From Bacteroidota bacterium (GTDB lineage: Bacteria > Bacteroidota > Bacteroidia > Chitinophagales > Chitinophagaceae), in contig VBAU01000184.1 of the NCBI GenBank assembly GCA_005883855.1, forward strand, positions 1-6,003: a DNA stretch of 6,003 nt, given 5' to 3'. The notes beneath the pieces were generated by a model. That model had not been told where the DNA came from. It made no database searches and saw nothing but the letters and a program-made list of their open reading frames with translations. Numbering within the stretch: position 1 is the first letter of the stretch; the number at the start of each line of letters is the position of its first letter. A program made the translations under genes and the position numbers. Positions 1-5,518 of this stretch are shown in pieces.

Positions 1-323
1 CGTTCAAATGAAAAAGGTTTTAACAAATAGTCGATGGCATCAAGTTCAAATCCTTCGACAGCGTACTCGGGATATGCGGTTGTAAAAATGACCAATGGCT
101 GATGTGGTAATGTTTTAAGGAAACTTATCCCGGAGAGTTTCGGAAGATTAATATCGAGAAAAAGTAATTCAATATCCTGGCGGAGTAAAACTTTTTGTGC
201 CTCTTCGGCATTATTGCAAACGGCCGTCAGCTTCAATGCCGGGTGATCTTCTATATATTTTTTCAATATATTTTGTGCAAGTGGTTCATCTTCGATTATC
301 GCACATGGAATAGCGCTGGTCAT
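1..323 (-). CDS. LytTR-type response regulator, receiver domain (partial at window edge)
   Basis: Cytoplasmic response regulator that should accept phosphate from the adjacent LytS-type kinase and then act as a transcription regulator. Translating the minus strand from the ATG at 323-321 gives 107 codons of receiver domain. It has the acidic pocket IIEDEP (E11, D12), the phospho-acceptor D57 in LLFLDINLP, T81/T82 in VIFTTAYPEYA, and the conserved lysine K102 in DAIDYLLKPF. The EYAVEGFELDAIDYLLKPF pattern is characteristic of receivers attached to LytTR DNA-binding domains in Bacteroidota. That domain would lie to the left of the window and is inferred, not seen. The start is supported by the ATGA overlap (323-320) with the restored stop of the kinase, a standard translational-coupling arrangement. 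This ORF is open through the whole visible stretch. Confidence 0.93.
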   Translation of the reverse strand, partial: MTSAIPCAIIEDEPLAQNILKKYIEDHPALKLTAVCNNAEEAQKVLLRQDIELLFLDINLPKLSGISFLKTLPHQPLVIFTTAYPEYAVEGFELDAIDYLLKPFSFE

Positions 324-469
324 AGCTGCAATTGAAGTTGTACCAAAAAAAATTTGTCGCTGTTTTCAATTAGAAGTTTATGCCTTTGCGGATAGATCAA
401 TTCCAGTCTTCTTTTGACATTATCCAATCCAAGCCCGCCATGATCATCTTTCCCGGCTTCATCAACCAC
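320..469 (-). pseudogene. Out-of-frame C-terminus of the LytS-type kinase (ATPase glycine box)
   Basis: Read from about position 469 in the frame shifted relative to the upstream ORF, this stretch encodes 49 residues that complete the kinase. They include VVDEAGKDDHGGLGLDNVKR, then RLELIYPQRHKL, and end in LVQLQLQL. GGLGLDNVKRRLELIYP is the typical G-box and following helix of LytS-family HATPase domains. The TGA at 322-320 overlaps the ATG of the response regulator as ATGA, which is where the real gene should end. Because codons and motif are intact, the shift is either recent or an assembly or read error. With one GT unit removed, the junction reads NFRV-VDEAG, which places D where the family usually has N in a V-x-N motif. 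Confidence 0.88.
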
Positions 470-1350
470 ACACGGAAGTTAATCGTATTTTGCGCGGTGG
501 TCAATTTTATATTAATGAAAACATCCCCCGTACTTCCTTTTGCGCCGTGTTTGAAAGCATTCTCCACAAACGCGATCAATAATAAAGGAGCGATCTTTTG
601 CTGCCCCTGATCTTCCTCCATTTCCGTTTTTATTTTCAGTTTTTCGTCAGACCTGATCTTTTGTAAAGCAATATAATCATTGAGTACATGTATCTCCTTT
701 GACAGGGGAACAAGATCTTCCCTGGATTCATATAAAAAATAACGCATCAATTCGGATAATTGCAAGACGGTTCCGGGTAAGCGCTCATCTTTGTCCAGTG
801 ACATTGAATAGATACTGTTCAGTGTATTAAAGAAGAAATGTGGATTGATCTGGGCCTTGAGTGCTTTTAATTCTGCCTGCACTCTTTGCTTTTCTGTTTC
901 CAATAATTGCCGTTGCAGGCGGCTGACAACAAACCATGATTTGGATAATTTGAACAGGGTGGTAATACTGACAAAAACAACAAAGAATAAGGCGATCTCC
1001 CACCATTTATAATAGGATATAAAAAAAAATCCGGGGAAAAGTTTTACGGACCAGTGATCGAACAACTGCATATTGATCCAGGTGAAAAATGCGGCGACCA
1101 GCAGTAATGGAATGACATAATAGATCATTGAATTCTTCCTGCTGAGGTTGGGTAACAGCCAATAAAGGTGCAGATAGATAGCCGGTAATAGGGTGACAAG
1201 AAAAAGTGCAGTGTAAACATAATCCACCCTGGCTGGCGGACTACTGGTCCTGAAAATATTCAAAAGAATAAAAAAAGACAGCAAAGCAAAAAGGATATGC
1301 TGCACAATATGCATCCCCTTACTGTTCTCACTGAATTTATTGAAGACCAT
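397..1350 (-). CDS. LytS-type membrane sensor histidine kinase, C-terminus frameshifted
   Basis: Inner-membrane sensor kinase of the His_kinase (LytS/YehU) family, partner of the following LytTR regulator. As it stands the ORF encodes 317 residues. About four hydrophobic segments (roughly 13-33, 44-66, 75-93, 116-135) are followed by a coiled linker (144-165) and the phospho-acceptor motif QINPHFFFNTLNSIYSMS with H171. The ATPase N-box is VENAFKHG (262-269). After about residue 293 the sequence stops resembling the family (WLMKPGKMIM...) and ends early, so the glycine box is lost. Another frame supplies it exactly (see 320-469). Removing one GT from the GTGTGTG at 473-467 would give a continuous 342-residue kinase. 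The ATG at 1350 lies 2 nt after the stop of the upstream lipoprotein gene. As drawn the protein should not bind ATP productively. A sequencing error is the main alternative. Confidence 0.9.
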   Translation of the reverse strand: MVFNKFSENSKGMHIVQHILFALLSFFILLNIFRTSSPPARVDYVYTALFLVTLLPAIYLHLYWLLPNLSRKNSMIYYVIPLLLVAAFFTWINMQLFDHWSVKLFPGFFFISYYKWWEIALFFVVFVSITTLFKLSKSWFVVSRLQRQLLETEKQRVQAELKALKAQINPHFFFNTLNSIYSMSLDKDERLPGTVLQLSELMRYFLYESREDLVPLSKEIHVLNDYIALQKIRSDEKLKIKTEMEEDQGQQKIAPLLLIAFVENAFKHGAKGSTGDVFINIKLTTAQNTINFRVWLMKPGKMIMAGLDWIMSKEDWN

Positions 1351-1352
1351 TC

Positions 1353-2033
1353 TCAGATTTTCTTTAAAGTAATAGTATTTTTTGAGCTATACAATCGTTC
1401 ATCATTACCATATTTGGAGAGAAACTGTCGCAATTCTTCGGACGAAGCGGTAATAAGTGTGGTAGCAAACAGATCATCTTTTTCATACTTGACCGCCGCG
1501 GTTCCATTCTTCAATTGCTCTTTGATAAAATCCCCATTGAGTATGTGAAGTTCTAATTCATTTCCCCGGATAAAAAGTTTCGCGATACTGTGTGTTGTTG
1601 TATAGCTACCCCCGTTAAACAGGTCATCAGTATTGCTTTCTGTTGGTTTATTCAACGCTTCAGCAGTCAGAGGTTCTATATCTGCGTACAGATCATCACA
1701 AATATGAGTGAGGCAGCAAACCATATAGTATTGGTAATTATTTTTACTAAACTGAATGATGTAAGATCTTGAGTATAGTAATGAATCCTCTTTGCTGTCA
1801 TAAACTGATTTCTTTTCTGCGCCATTATCTTTTGCCGAACTGATTTTTTTTAGAAAGGAACTTGTGGGAACACTTTCTATTTTCATTATCAAGTCATCAT
1901 GTTGCCAGTTCCCCGTTATCCTGTCGTCGCTTACTGCGGTTGTATATGTCACGAGGTTATGGAGGCTGGTCAGGCAGGAAGTGAGAAAAATCATTACCAC
2001 CACAGCTGTTATCGGGAAGAATTTCTTATTCAT
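1353..2033 (-). CDS. Small lipoprotein, paralogue of the upstream gene, function unknown
   Basis: Predicted lipoprotein of 226 residues with no function I recognise. The N-terminus is MNKKFFPITAVVVMIFLTSC, a short signal peptide with lipobox LTSC and C20 as the lipidation site. I chose the ATG at 2033-2031 over a TTG at 2063: it puts the lipobox cysteine at residue 20, the same as in the paralogue, while the TTG adds ten residues ahead of the signal. The beginning (CLTSLHNL... ITGNW) and end (LITASSEELRQFLSKYG... LYSSKN) align with the same parts of the gene at 2060-2683, so the two are a tandem duplication that has diverged, mainly in the middle. A CC...C group (MVCCLTHICDD) is unique to this copy. 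It lies 26 nt after the paralogue and 2 nt before the kinase ATG, so it is co-transcribed. An accessory or sensing role for the two-component system is only an inference. Confidence 0.8.
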   Translation of the reverse strand: MNKKFFPITAVVVMIFLTSCLTSLHNLVTYTTAVSDDRITGNWQHDDLIMKIESVPTSSFLKKISSAKDNGAEKKSVYDSKEDSLLYSRSYIIQFSKNNYQYYMVCCLTHICDDLYADIEPLTAEALNKPTESNTDDLFNGGSYTTTHSIAKLFIRGNELELHILNGDFIKEQLKNGTAAVKYEKDDLFATTLITASSEELRQFLSKYGNDERLYSSKNTITLKKI

Positions 2034-2059
2034 AAAAATATACTTGGATGGTTTATGGA

Positions 2060-2683
2060 TCAATTGACTTTTGCATAAGAATCGTTATCGCTGTAAGCCT
2101 CCGGCACCTCACTATACTTGATAAGATACTGCTGCAACTCTTGTGTTGGGGCCGTTATAAAGACGCCTCCGTCTTCCATTACTTCATGTTTAATGCGGAT
2201 CTGCTTATTCTTTATCAGTTTTTCGAGATATCCACCGTCGAGTCGCTGAACATTAAAAGAGTTGTTATTCTTGAATTGTATTCGATAGATGCTGTGCATT
2301 GGGATATAGTGTGAAGCGAAGAAATGGTCGGACGATTGCCGTTCTTTTTTACCTGCGGGGTAATAATCCATATAATAATACTTTCCAAGTTTTACCATGA
2401 AAGCGTAGTTCGTGGATTTTAAATTACCCTGTCCATCCTTTTCGTCAAGCATATATATTTTAGCTGCCTCCTTTTGCAACGCCTGGGAAAGATTGTTGAT
2501 CTCATTGGCATCCGGCCGCCGGTAGACGACTTTTGTTTTGTCCTTGGCTTTTTCCCAGTTGCCGATAAGCCGCGTGTCAGTTACAAGGTCCTTCCCCCTA
2601 AAAATCGGATGAAGGGTGGTAAGGCAACCCGCTAGGAAAAGAACTGCCGAGAACAATATCAGCGATACTATGATCCTTTTCAT
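2060..2683 (-). CDS. Small lipoprotein, first gene of the two-component operon, function unknown
   Basis: Predicted lipoprotein of 207 residues. The signal peptide ends in lipobox LAGC with C20 (MKRIIVSLILFSAVLFLAGC). The mature part begins CLTTLHPIFRGKDLVTDTRL followed by IGNWEK, the common start of a group of small Bacteroidota lipoproteins of unknown role, in which a short linker leads into a compact beta-rich domain with a G-x-W motif. The C-terminal region (VFITAPTQELQQYLIKYSEV) matches the downstream paralogue. No enzyme motif is visible. It is probably envelope-anchored. It is the first gene of the minus-strand operon: upstream there is about 175 bp of non-coding DNA and then the insertion sequence, and downstream three genes follow with almost no gaps. 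The ATG at 2683 has an AT-rich upstream without Shine-Dalgarno, normal for this phylum. Confidence 0.82.
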   Translation of the reverse strand: MKRIIVSLILFSAVLFLAGCLTTLHPIFRGKDLVTDTRLIGNWEKAKDKTKVVYRRPDANEINNLSQALQKEAAKIYMLDEKDGQGNLKSTNYAFMVKLGKYYYMDYYPAGKKERQSSDHFFASHYIPMHSIYRIQFKNNNSFNVQRLDGGYLEKLIKNKQIRIKHEVMEDGGVFITAPTQELQQYLIKYSEVPEAYSDNDSYAKVN

Positions 2684-2702
2684 GATAATTAATTTATAAA
2701 CG

Positions 2703-2734
2703 CTAAAATAGAAAGAGAGAAAGTGGAGGTAAAA
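2703..2734 (-). promoter_or_regulatory. Weak candidate promoter for the lipoprotein / two-component operon
   Basis: On the minus strand, TATTTTAG (2710-2703) differs at one position from the Bacteroidota -7 box TAnnTTTG. A TTTT (2734-2731) lies 20 nt upstream, where a -33 TTTG would be expected. It sits about 20 bp before the ATG at 2683. The -33 match is poor and the region is AT-rich, so this is only a candidate. Confidence 0.28.
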
Positions 2735-2786
2735 TTATTTCGATGAACGATAAGATTGTTCCGGCATACGTGATTTAAAAAGGTGC

Positions 2787-2814
2787 GAGCTGTGAGCCAT
2801 GAGCTACGAGCTTT
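2787..2814. repeat. Heptamer array, four units of GAGCNNN
   Basis: Four consecutive 7-bp units are in exact register: GAGCTGT, GAGCCAT, GAGCTAC, GAGCTTT. The core GAGC is invariant and the next three bases vary. This is the same period and core (GAGY) as the longer arrays at 4463-4504 and 5519-5595. It lies between the operon promoter and the insertion sequence. No ORF covers it convincingly. Confidence 0.75.
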
Positions 2815-2858
2815 GGACTAAGAGGACAAAATGTCCGTTGAAATATTGAACATTGCTG

Positions 2859-2884
2859 AGTTCAACTAATTAATGCAAAGGTTA
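2859..2884 (+). repeat. Left terminal inverted repeat of the IS30-family element
   Basis: This 26-bp sequence begins AGTTCAACTAATTAATG and continues with CAAAGGTTA. It matches the reverse complement of 3945-3970 at 23 of 26 positions, with mismatches at positions 8, 13 and 24. Confidence 0.88.
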
Positions 2885-2903
2885 GATTTTTAGTTTTATA
2901 GGG

Positions 2904-3872
2904 TCAGGATATATGGATTTCATTTGGCGACTTGTAATTGAACATTCGCAGTGGCCTTTCATTGATAAGATTTTGGACGTACATAACTTGTCGCTCGCTC
3001 ACCTTTCGAAAGTCAGTTTTCTTCGGAAAGAACATCCGGATTATTCCAATCCTATTTTCGACAGATCCTTTCTCCTGAGAGCTGTAGGGGTGCGTAAAGA
3101 ATGTTTGGATGCCAATTGAATTCAATCTGTAATGCTCTGCAAAACTTTGATCGTTATCCAGAGTCACAGTTTTTACTTCTCCAATCTCCGCGCAGATCCC
3201 GACTAGTTTTTCCATTACATAATCAGTATCCTTAATTATCAATTTTCGCAGCCAGGTCTTTCTTGAACTCCGATCCAAAGCCACCAACAATCCTGGTTGT
3301 CGATCCTTTCCCAGAATAATATCTGCTTCCAAGTCCCCTCGTCGTTGTCTTCGGCTGGCGCGTTTTGGGCGCTCGTCGATCCATCTCCTGCCTATAATGT
3401 TGCCACGCATATTACGCTTGCGGCCACGCTTTCGTCGTCTTCGAGCGTGTCGTAAGTACTCATATAGATGACCGTAGACTTTATCATTCTTAGCCTGAGA
3501 GAATTTCATCTGCCAAATCCACTGATAAATCCATTCTGTCGAGATAAAATCCTTTCTCCATTGTCTACCTATTGCTGAGATGAATTCCGGCGACCATTTC
3601 TTTGATGCCAACCGCCGCTGAATAAACCGCTTCATCGCATCGTCAAAAATATTGTGCTTACGCTTTTGTCGATGCCTTAAACTCGTATAATAATGTGCTT
3701 TGGATGCATGATACACTATCGGTCCATTTCGTTTTACTTCTCGACTAATCGTACAAACAGGTCTGTTAAGCGCTCGAGCAATACAAGCCAAGCTCAACCC
3801 TTGATGTAAAAGAACTTCAATTTTGATACGCTCCTCTTCTGTCAGATGCGTAAATGATCTACCTTTATGCAT
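2904..3872 (-). CDS. IS30-family DDE transposase
   Basis: Transposase of 322 residues that cuts and joins the element's ends. The N-terminal helix-turn-helix lies at about 9-50 (LTEEERIKIEVLLHQGLSLA, then IARALNRPVCTISREVKRNG), the typical IS30 start. A very basic stretch follows at 143-178 (RARRRRKRGRKR-like). The catalytic core has D184 in GDLEADIILG, D239 in TVTLDNDQSF and E272 in KGSVENRIGIIR, so the spacing of the last two is 33, as in the DD(33)E signature of IS30. The family's closing motif is NERPLRMFNYKSPNE. The first acidic motif is GDLEAD rather than the usual GHWEGD, a mild deviation. The length is normal and I see no frameshift. The ATG at 3872 lies 98 bp inside the right end of the element. 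It reads in the same direction as the two-component operon. Confidence 0.95.
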   Translation of the reverse strand: MHKGRSFTHLTEEERIKIEVLLHQGLSLACIARALNRPVCTISREVKRNGPIVYHASKAHYYTSLRHRQKRKHNIFDDAMKRFIQRRLASKKWSPEFISAIGRQWRKDFISTEWIYQWIWQMKFSQAKNDKVYGHLYEYLRHARRRRKRGRKRNMRGNIIGRRWIDERPKRASRRQRRGDLEADIILGKDRQPGLLVALDRSSRKTWLRKLIIKDTDYVMEKLVGICAEIGEVKTVTLDNDQSFAEHYRLNSIGIQTFFTHPYSSQEKGSVENRIGIIRMFFPKKTDFRKVSERQVMYVQNLINERPLRMFNYKSPNEIHIS

Positions 3873-3884
3873 ATAAGATAATTG

Positions 3885-3933
3885 TAAAAAGGGATCGCGT
3901 CTTCATTTCCATGACGGATGTTTTCCCTTTTTA
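3885..3933. repeat. Subterminal inverted repeat upstream of the transposase
   Basis: TAAAAAGGG (3885-3893) and CCCTTTTTA (3925-3933) form a perfect 9-bp stem with a 31-nt loop, inside the IS between its right end and the transposase ATG. In transcripts that enter from outside it could fold and hide the start region, as some insertion sequences do to limit transposase expression. That role is inferred. The stem itself is exact. Confidence 0.45.
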
Positions 3934-3944
3934 ATTTACACAAT

Positions 3945-3970
3945 TACCCTTTGCATTTATTACTTGAACT
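3945..3970 (-). repeat. Right terminal inverted repeat of the IS30-family element
   Basis: This is the counterpart of 2859-2884. Read on the minus strand it begins AGTTCAAGTAATAAATG and ends CAAAGGGTA, matching 23 of 26 positions. Confidence 0.88.
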
Positions 3971-3976
3971 TAGGAA

Positions 3977-3992
3977 TGAGTAATCAGTACTG
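3977..3992. repeat. Heptamer remnant (TGAGTAA, TCAGTAC) beside the IS right end
   Basis: Two units in 7-bp register, TGAGTAA and TCAGTAC, are followed by a partial TGA. They lie 6 bp outside the IS and 20 bp beyond the S23 stop. On the + strand the orientation (TGAGTAA) is opposite to the array at 4463-4504 (ACTCATT), so the S23 gene has inverted heptamer sequences at both ends. The units contain the palindrome CAGTACTG (3985-3992). Confidence 0.5.
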
Positions 3993-4012
3993 AAGGTAGC
4001 GGTTTACGTCAA

Positions 4013-4378
4013 TTAACGTCCTTGTCCAATTAATCCTGTTAATTGTTTGAACGTATTAACAAGATAACCGCCAAGTGGCTGTAGCTGTTTCTCGGTTTTA
4101 TAATTCAATTCATGCGCAATATCCGAGGCTGCGTCTACCTCAATAACAGAACTTCGGGAAATTTCAAAGAAGCGTTTTCTTTCTGCACCGGACTTTCTTG
4201 AACACCCTTCTGCAATATTGAGATGAACTGAAAGGGCTGCCCTTCTTATCTGCTGGACCATCGCAAATTTTTCCTCTTGTGGAAACTCCTTTGTTATTTT
4301 GTAGCACTCTAATGTTAATTTTTTTGATTCCAGGAATACCGGAGTTTTGGTATGAGCTAAGTGCAGAAACATCGTCAT
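4013..4378 (-). CDS. Four-helix-bundle protein (23S rRNA intervening-sequence / S23 / Avd-like family)
   Basis: Small protein of 121 residues from the start chosen here. It belongs to the four-helix-bundle family first noted in 23S rRNA intervening sequences and related to the Avd accessory proteins of diversity-generating retroelements. The hallmark block is present at residues 41-63: VQQIRRAALSVHLNIAEG followed by CSRKS, preceded by EFPQEEKF and followed by ERKRFFEISRSSVIEVDAAS. The C-terminus (LGGYLVNTFKQLTGLI) is complete. The cellular role of chromosomal copies is not established; nucleic-acid binding is likely from basic residues and known homologues. The frame is open further upstream to 4468, within the heptamer array. 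I prefer ATG 4378 or 4372 because family members as I know them begin near MFLxLAHT. No retroelement or 23S rRNA is visible here. Orphan copies like this are common in Bacteroidota. Confidence 0.85.
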   Translation of the reverse strand: MTMFLHLAHTKTPVFLESKKLTLECYKITKEFPQEEKFAMVQQIRRAALSVHLNIAEGCSRKSGAERKRFFEISRSSVIEVDAASDIAHELNYKTEKQLQPLGGYLVNTFKQLTGLIGQGR

Positions 4379-4462
4379 GAGGTTTGAGTGAAAATCGTGG
4401 ATTAAGTTACAAGCTGATTGGGGGCCTCCAATCGTTTTTCCGCCAAACTTCCTGAAGAAAAT
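4379..4462 (-). other. Open leader of the S23 gene with a 6-bp hairpin
   Basis: This 84-bp stretch lies between the heptamer array and the preferred S23 start. It stays open in the S23 frame (FFRKFGGKTIGGPQSACNLI... if translated from an ATG at 4468). It contains GATTGG (4416-4421), a 6-nt loop, and CCAATC (4428-4433), a perfect 6-bp stem. Either the S23 protein has an N-terminal extension, or this is a structured 5' leader. The residues do not resemble the start of the family, so I favour an untranslated leader. On the + strand the stem is followed by GTTTTT and would look like a terminator, but no + strand gene leads into it. Confidence 0.4.
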
Positions 4463-4504
4463 ACTCATCACTCATCACTCATCACTCATTACTCATTACT
4501 CACG
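4463..4504. repeat. Heptamer array, six units of ACTCAYB (GAGT family)
   Basis: Six 7-bp units are in exact register on the + strand: ACTCATC three times, ACTCATT twice, ACTCACG once, with a further degenerate CTCATCA running into the stop codon of the propeller gene at 4511-4509. The reverse complement is the TGAGTAA/TGAGTGA unit seen at 5561-5595. A 24-bp segment (4477-4500) is the exact reverse complement of 5563-5586. Confidence 0.88.
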
Positions 4505-4508
4505 CTCA

Positions 4509-5489
4509 TCATTCCTCCCAATCCGCCACAAAAACATTCGTATCTCGAGTGCCACCATTATTCCGATTGCTACACCAAACAATTTTTTTGCCATCGGGTG
4601 AGAACATAGGGAATGCGTCAAACGTGTTGCTGTGAGTGATCTGTGAAAGACTGGAACCATCTTCGTTTATCGTGTAAAGATCAAAAGGAAACCCCCGTTT
4701 GTATTTGTAATTGGATGCAAAGATGATCCGTTTGCTGTCGTGAAAAAAAGCGGGTGCCCAATTGGCCTGGCCAAAATGAGTAACCTGGTGAACATTACTT
4801 TCATCCACGTTAGCGACAAATACTTCCATATTGAGAGGAGCTACTAAATCTTGTGCAAGAAGATCCTTGTATTCGTTGATCTCATCGGTCGTCTTTGGCC
4901 TTGACGCCCTCCAGATAATTTTTCTCCCATCCGGACTAAACCAGGCGCCACCATCATAACCCAGGGTGTTTGTGATTCTTTTTTCTTTTCCAGATTTGAG
5001 ATCCATGATGTAGAGATCAATATCGCCGTCTTTATCACTGGTGTAGATCATTTTTTTCCCATCAGGTGAAAGCGTCCCTTCGGCATCATAACCCTTCGAG
5101 TGAGTTAATTGCTTCACAATTTTGCCATTGAGGTCCGCCATGAAAATGTCATAACTGTCGTACAAAGGCCAGATATATTTGTTTCCATATTTACTTCTGT
5201 CAACCGAAGGTGGACAAGTATCTGCTCCCAGGTGAGTGGAGGCATAAATAATATGCTTACCATCTTTAGTAAAAAAAGCACAAGTACATCTTCCCTTGCC
5301 TGTACTGATCATTTTGTATTCAAACTTATCACCGGGCTTTTGCGGCACTTTACCGACGAAGATCTGGTCACACATCAAACCTTCTTTCGGATTCGTGCGT
5401 TGAAAAACGATATACTTGCTATCGTAGCTCCAATACGCTTCAGCATTATCGCCACCAACCGTGAGTTGCTGAACGTTTTTGAAATGCAC
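4509..5489 (-). CDS. PD40/TolB-like beta-propeller protein (body; N-terminus severed)
   Basis: WD40-like beta-propeller (PD40/TolB C-terminal type), expected to be exported and to mediate protein or glycan contacts in the envelope; the precise role is unknown. From a GTG at 5489 it has 326 residues. Propeller strands repeat as xSPDGKKIxYxS: YWSYDSKYIVFQR (19-31), FTKDGKHIIYAS (73-84), LSPDGKKMIYTSDKDGDIDL (140-159), FSPDGRKIIWRASRP (184-198), FHDSKRIIFASN (249-260), FSPDGKKIVWCSNRN (296-310). That is about six blades. The GTG is probably not the natural start: the frame continues upstream as TTDTLLYPDEVHFKNVQQLT, which is how I recall relatives entering the domain, then runs through a heptamer array to an in-frame TGA at 5597-5595. 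There is no ATG between that stop and 5489. Translated from the GTG, the product would lack a signal peptide and stay in the cytoplasm. Confidence 0.82.
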   Translation of the reverse strand: MHFKNVQQLTVGGDNAEAYWSYDSKYIVFQRTNPKEGLMCDQIFVGKVPQKPGDKFEYKMISTGKGRCTCAFFTKDGKHIIYASTHLGADTCPPSVDRSKYGNKYIWPLYDSYDIFMADLNGKIVKQLTHSKGYDAEGTLSPDGKKMIYTSDKDGDIDLYIMDLKSGKEKRITNTLGYDGGAWFSPDGRKIIWRASRPKTTDEINEYKDLLAQDLVAPLNMEVFVANVDESNVHQVTHFGQANWAPAFFHDSKRIIFASNYKYKRGFPFDLYTINEDGSSLSQITHSNTFDAFPMFSPDGKKIVWCSNRNNGGTRDTNVFVADWEE

Positions 5490-5518
5490 TTCGTCGGGAT
5501 AGAGAAGCGTGTCGGTGG

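Larger units (their letters stand above)
2859..3970 (-). mobile_element. Complete IS30-family insertion sequence (about 1.1 kb)
   Basis: The element is 1112 bp, has one transposase gene, and is bounded by 26-bp terminal inverted repeats at 2859-2884 and 3945-3970. No direct target duplication is evident: the bases just outside are CTG on the left and TAG on the right. Size, single DDE ORF and IR length fit the IS30 family. It is inserted between the upstream region of the two-component operon and the S23 gene, with heptamer repeats on both sides. Nothing suggests decay, so it could be active. Confidence 0.9.

Noticed and set aside
2824..2836. Short palindrome GGACA-AAA-TGTCC between the lipoprotein promoter region and the IS.
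   Set aside because: A 5-bp stem with a 3-nt spacer is expected by chance at this length. It has no T-run and no second copy, so it is not called as operator or terminator.
2913..3119. A + strand open frame opposite the transposase.
   Set aside because: It lies antisense to the DDE catalytic region, whose motifs are clear. It has no supported start or features.
4027..4045. CAATTAA-TCCTG-TTAATTG stem at the 3' end of the S23 coding region, considered as a terminator.
   Set aside because: It is AT-rich, lies inside the coding sequence before the stop codon, and has no following T-run on the coding strand.
4416..4439. GATTGG hairpin followed by GTTTTT on the + strand, resembling an intrinsic terminator.
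   Set aside because: No + strand gene reads into it. The stem is only 6 bp, and its place in the S23 leader suggests a minus-strand role if any.
4463..4504. Period-7 repeats considered as a CRISPR array.
   Set aside because: There are no 20-40 bp repeats separated by unique spacers and no cas genes. The units are directly adjacent heptamers.
4013..4504. S23/Avd-like gene considered as part of a diversity-generating retroelement.
   Set aside because: There is no reverse transcriptase and no template/variable repeat pair in the window, so only the orphan four-helix-bundle gene is supported.
3972..4516. AGGAATGA / TCATTCCT at the two outer edges of the S23 region, considered as terminal inverted repeats of an S23 element.
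   Set aside because: Only 8 bp match, and the right copy forms the last codons of the propeller gene (GAG GAA TGA), so coincidence cannot be excluded.
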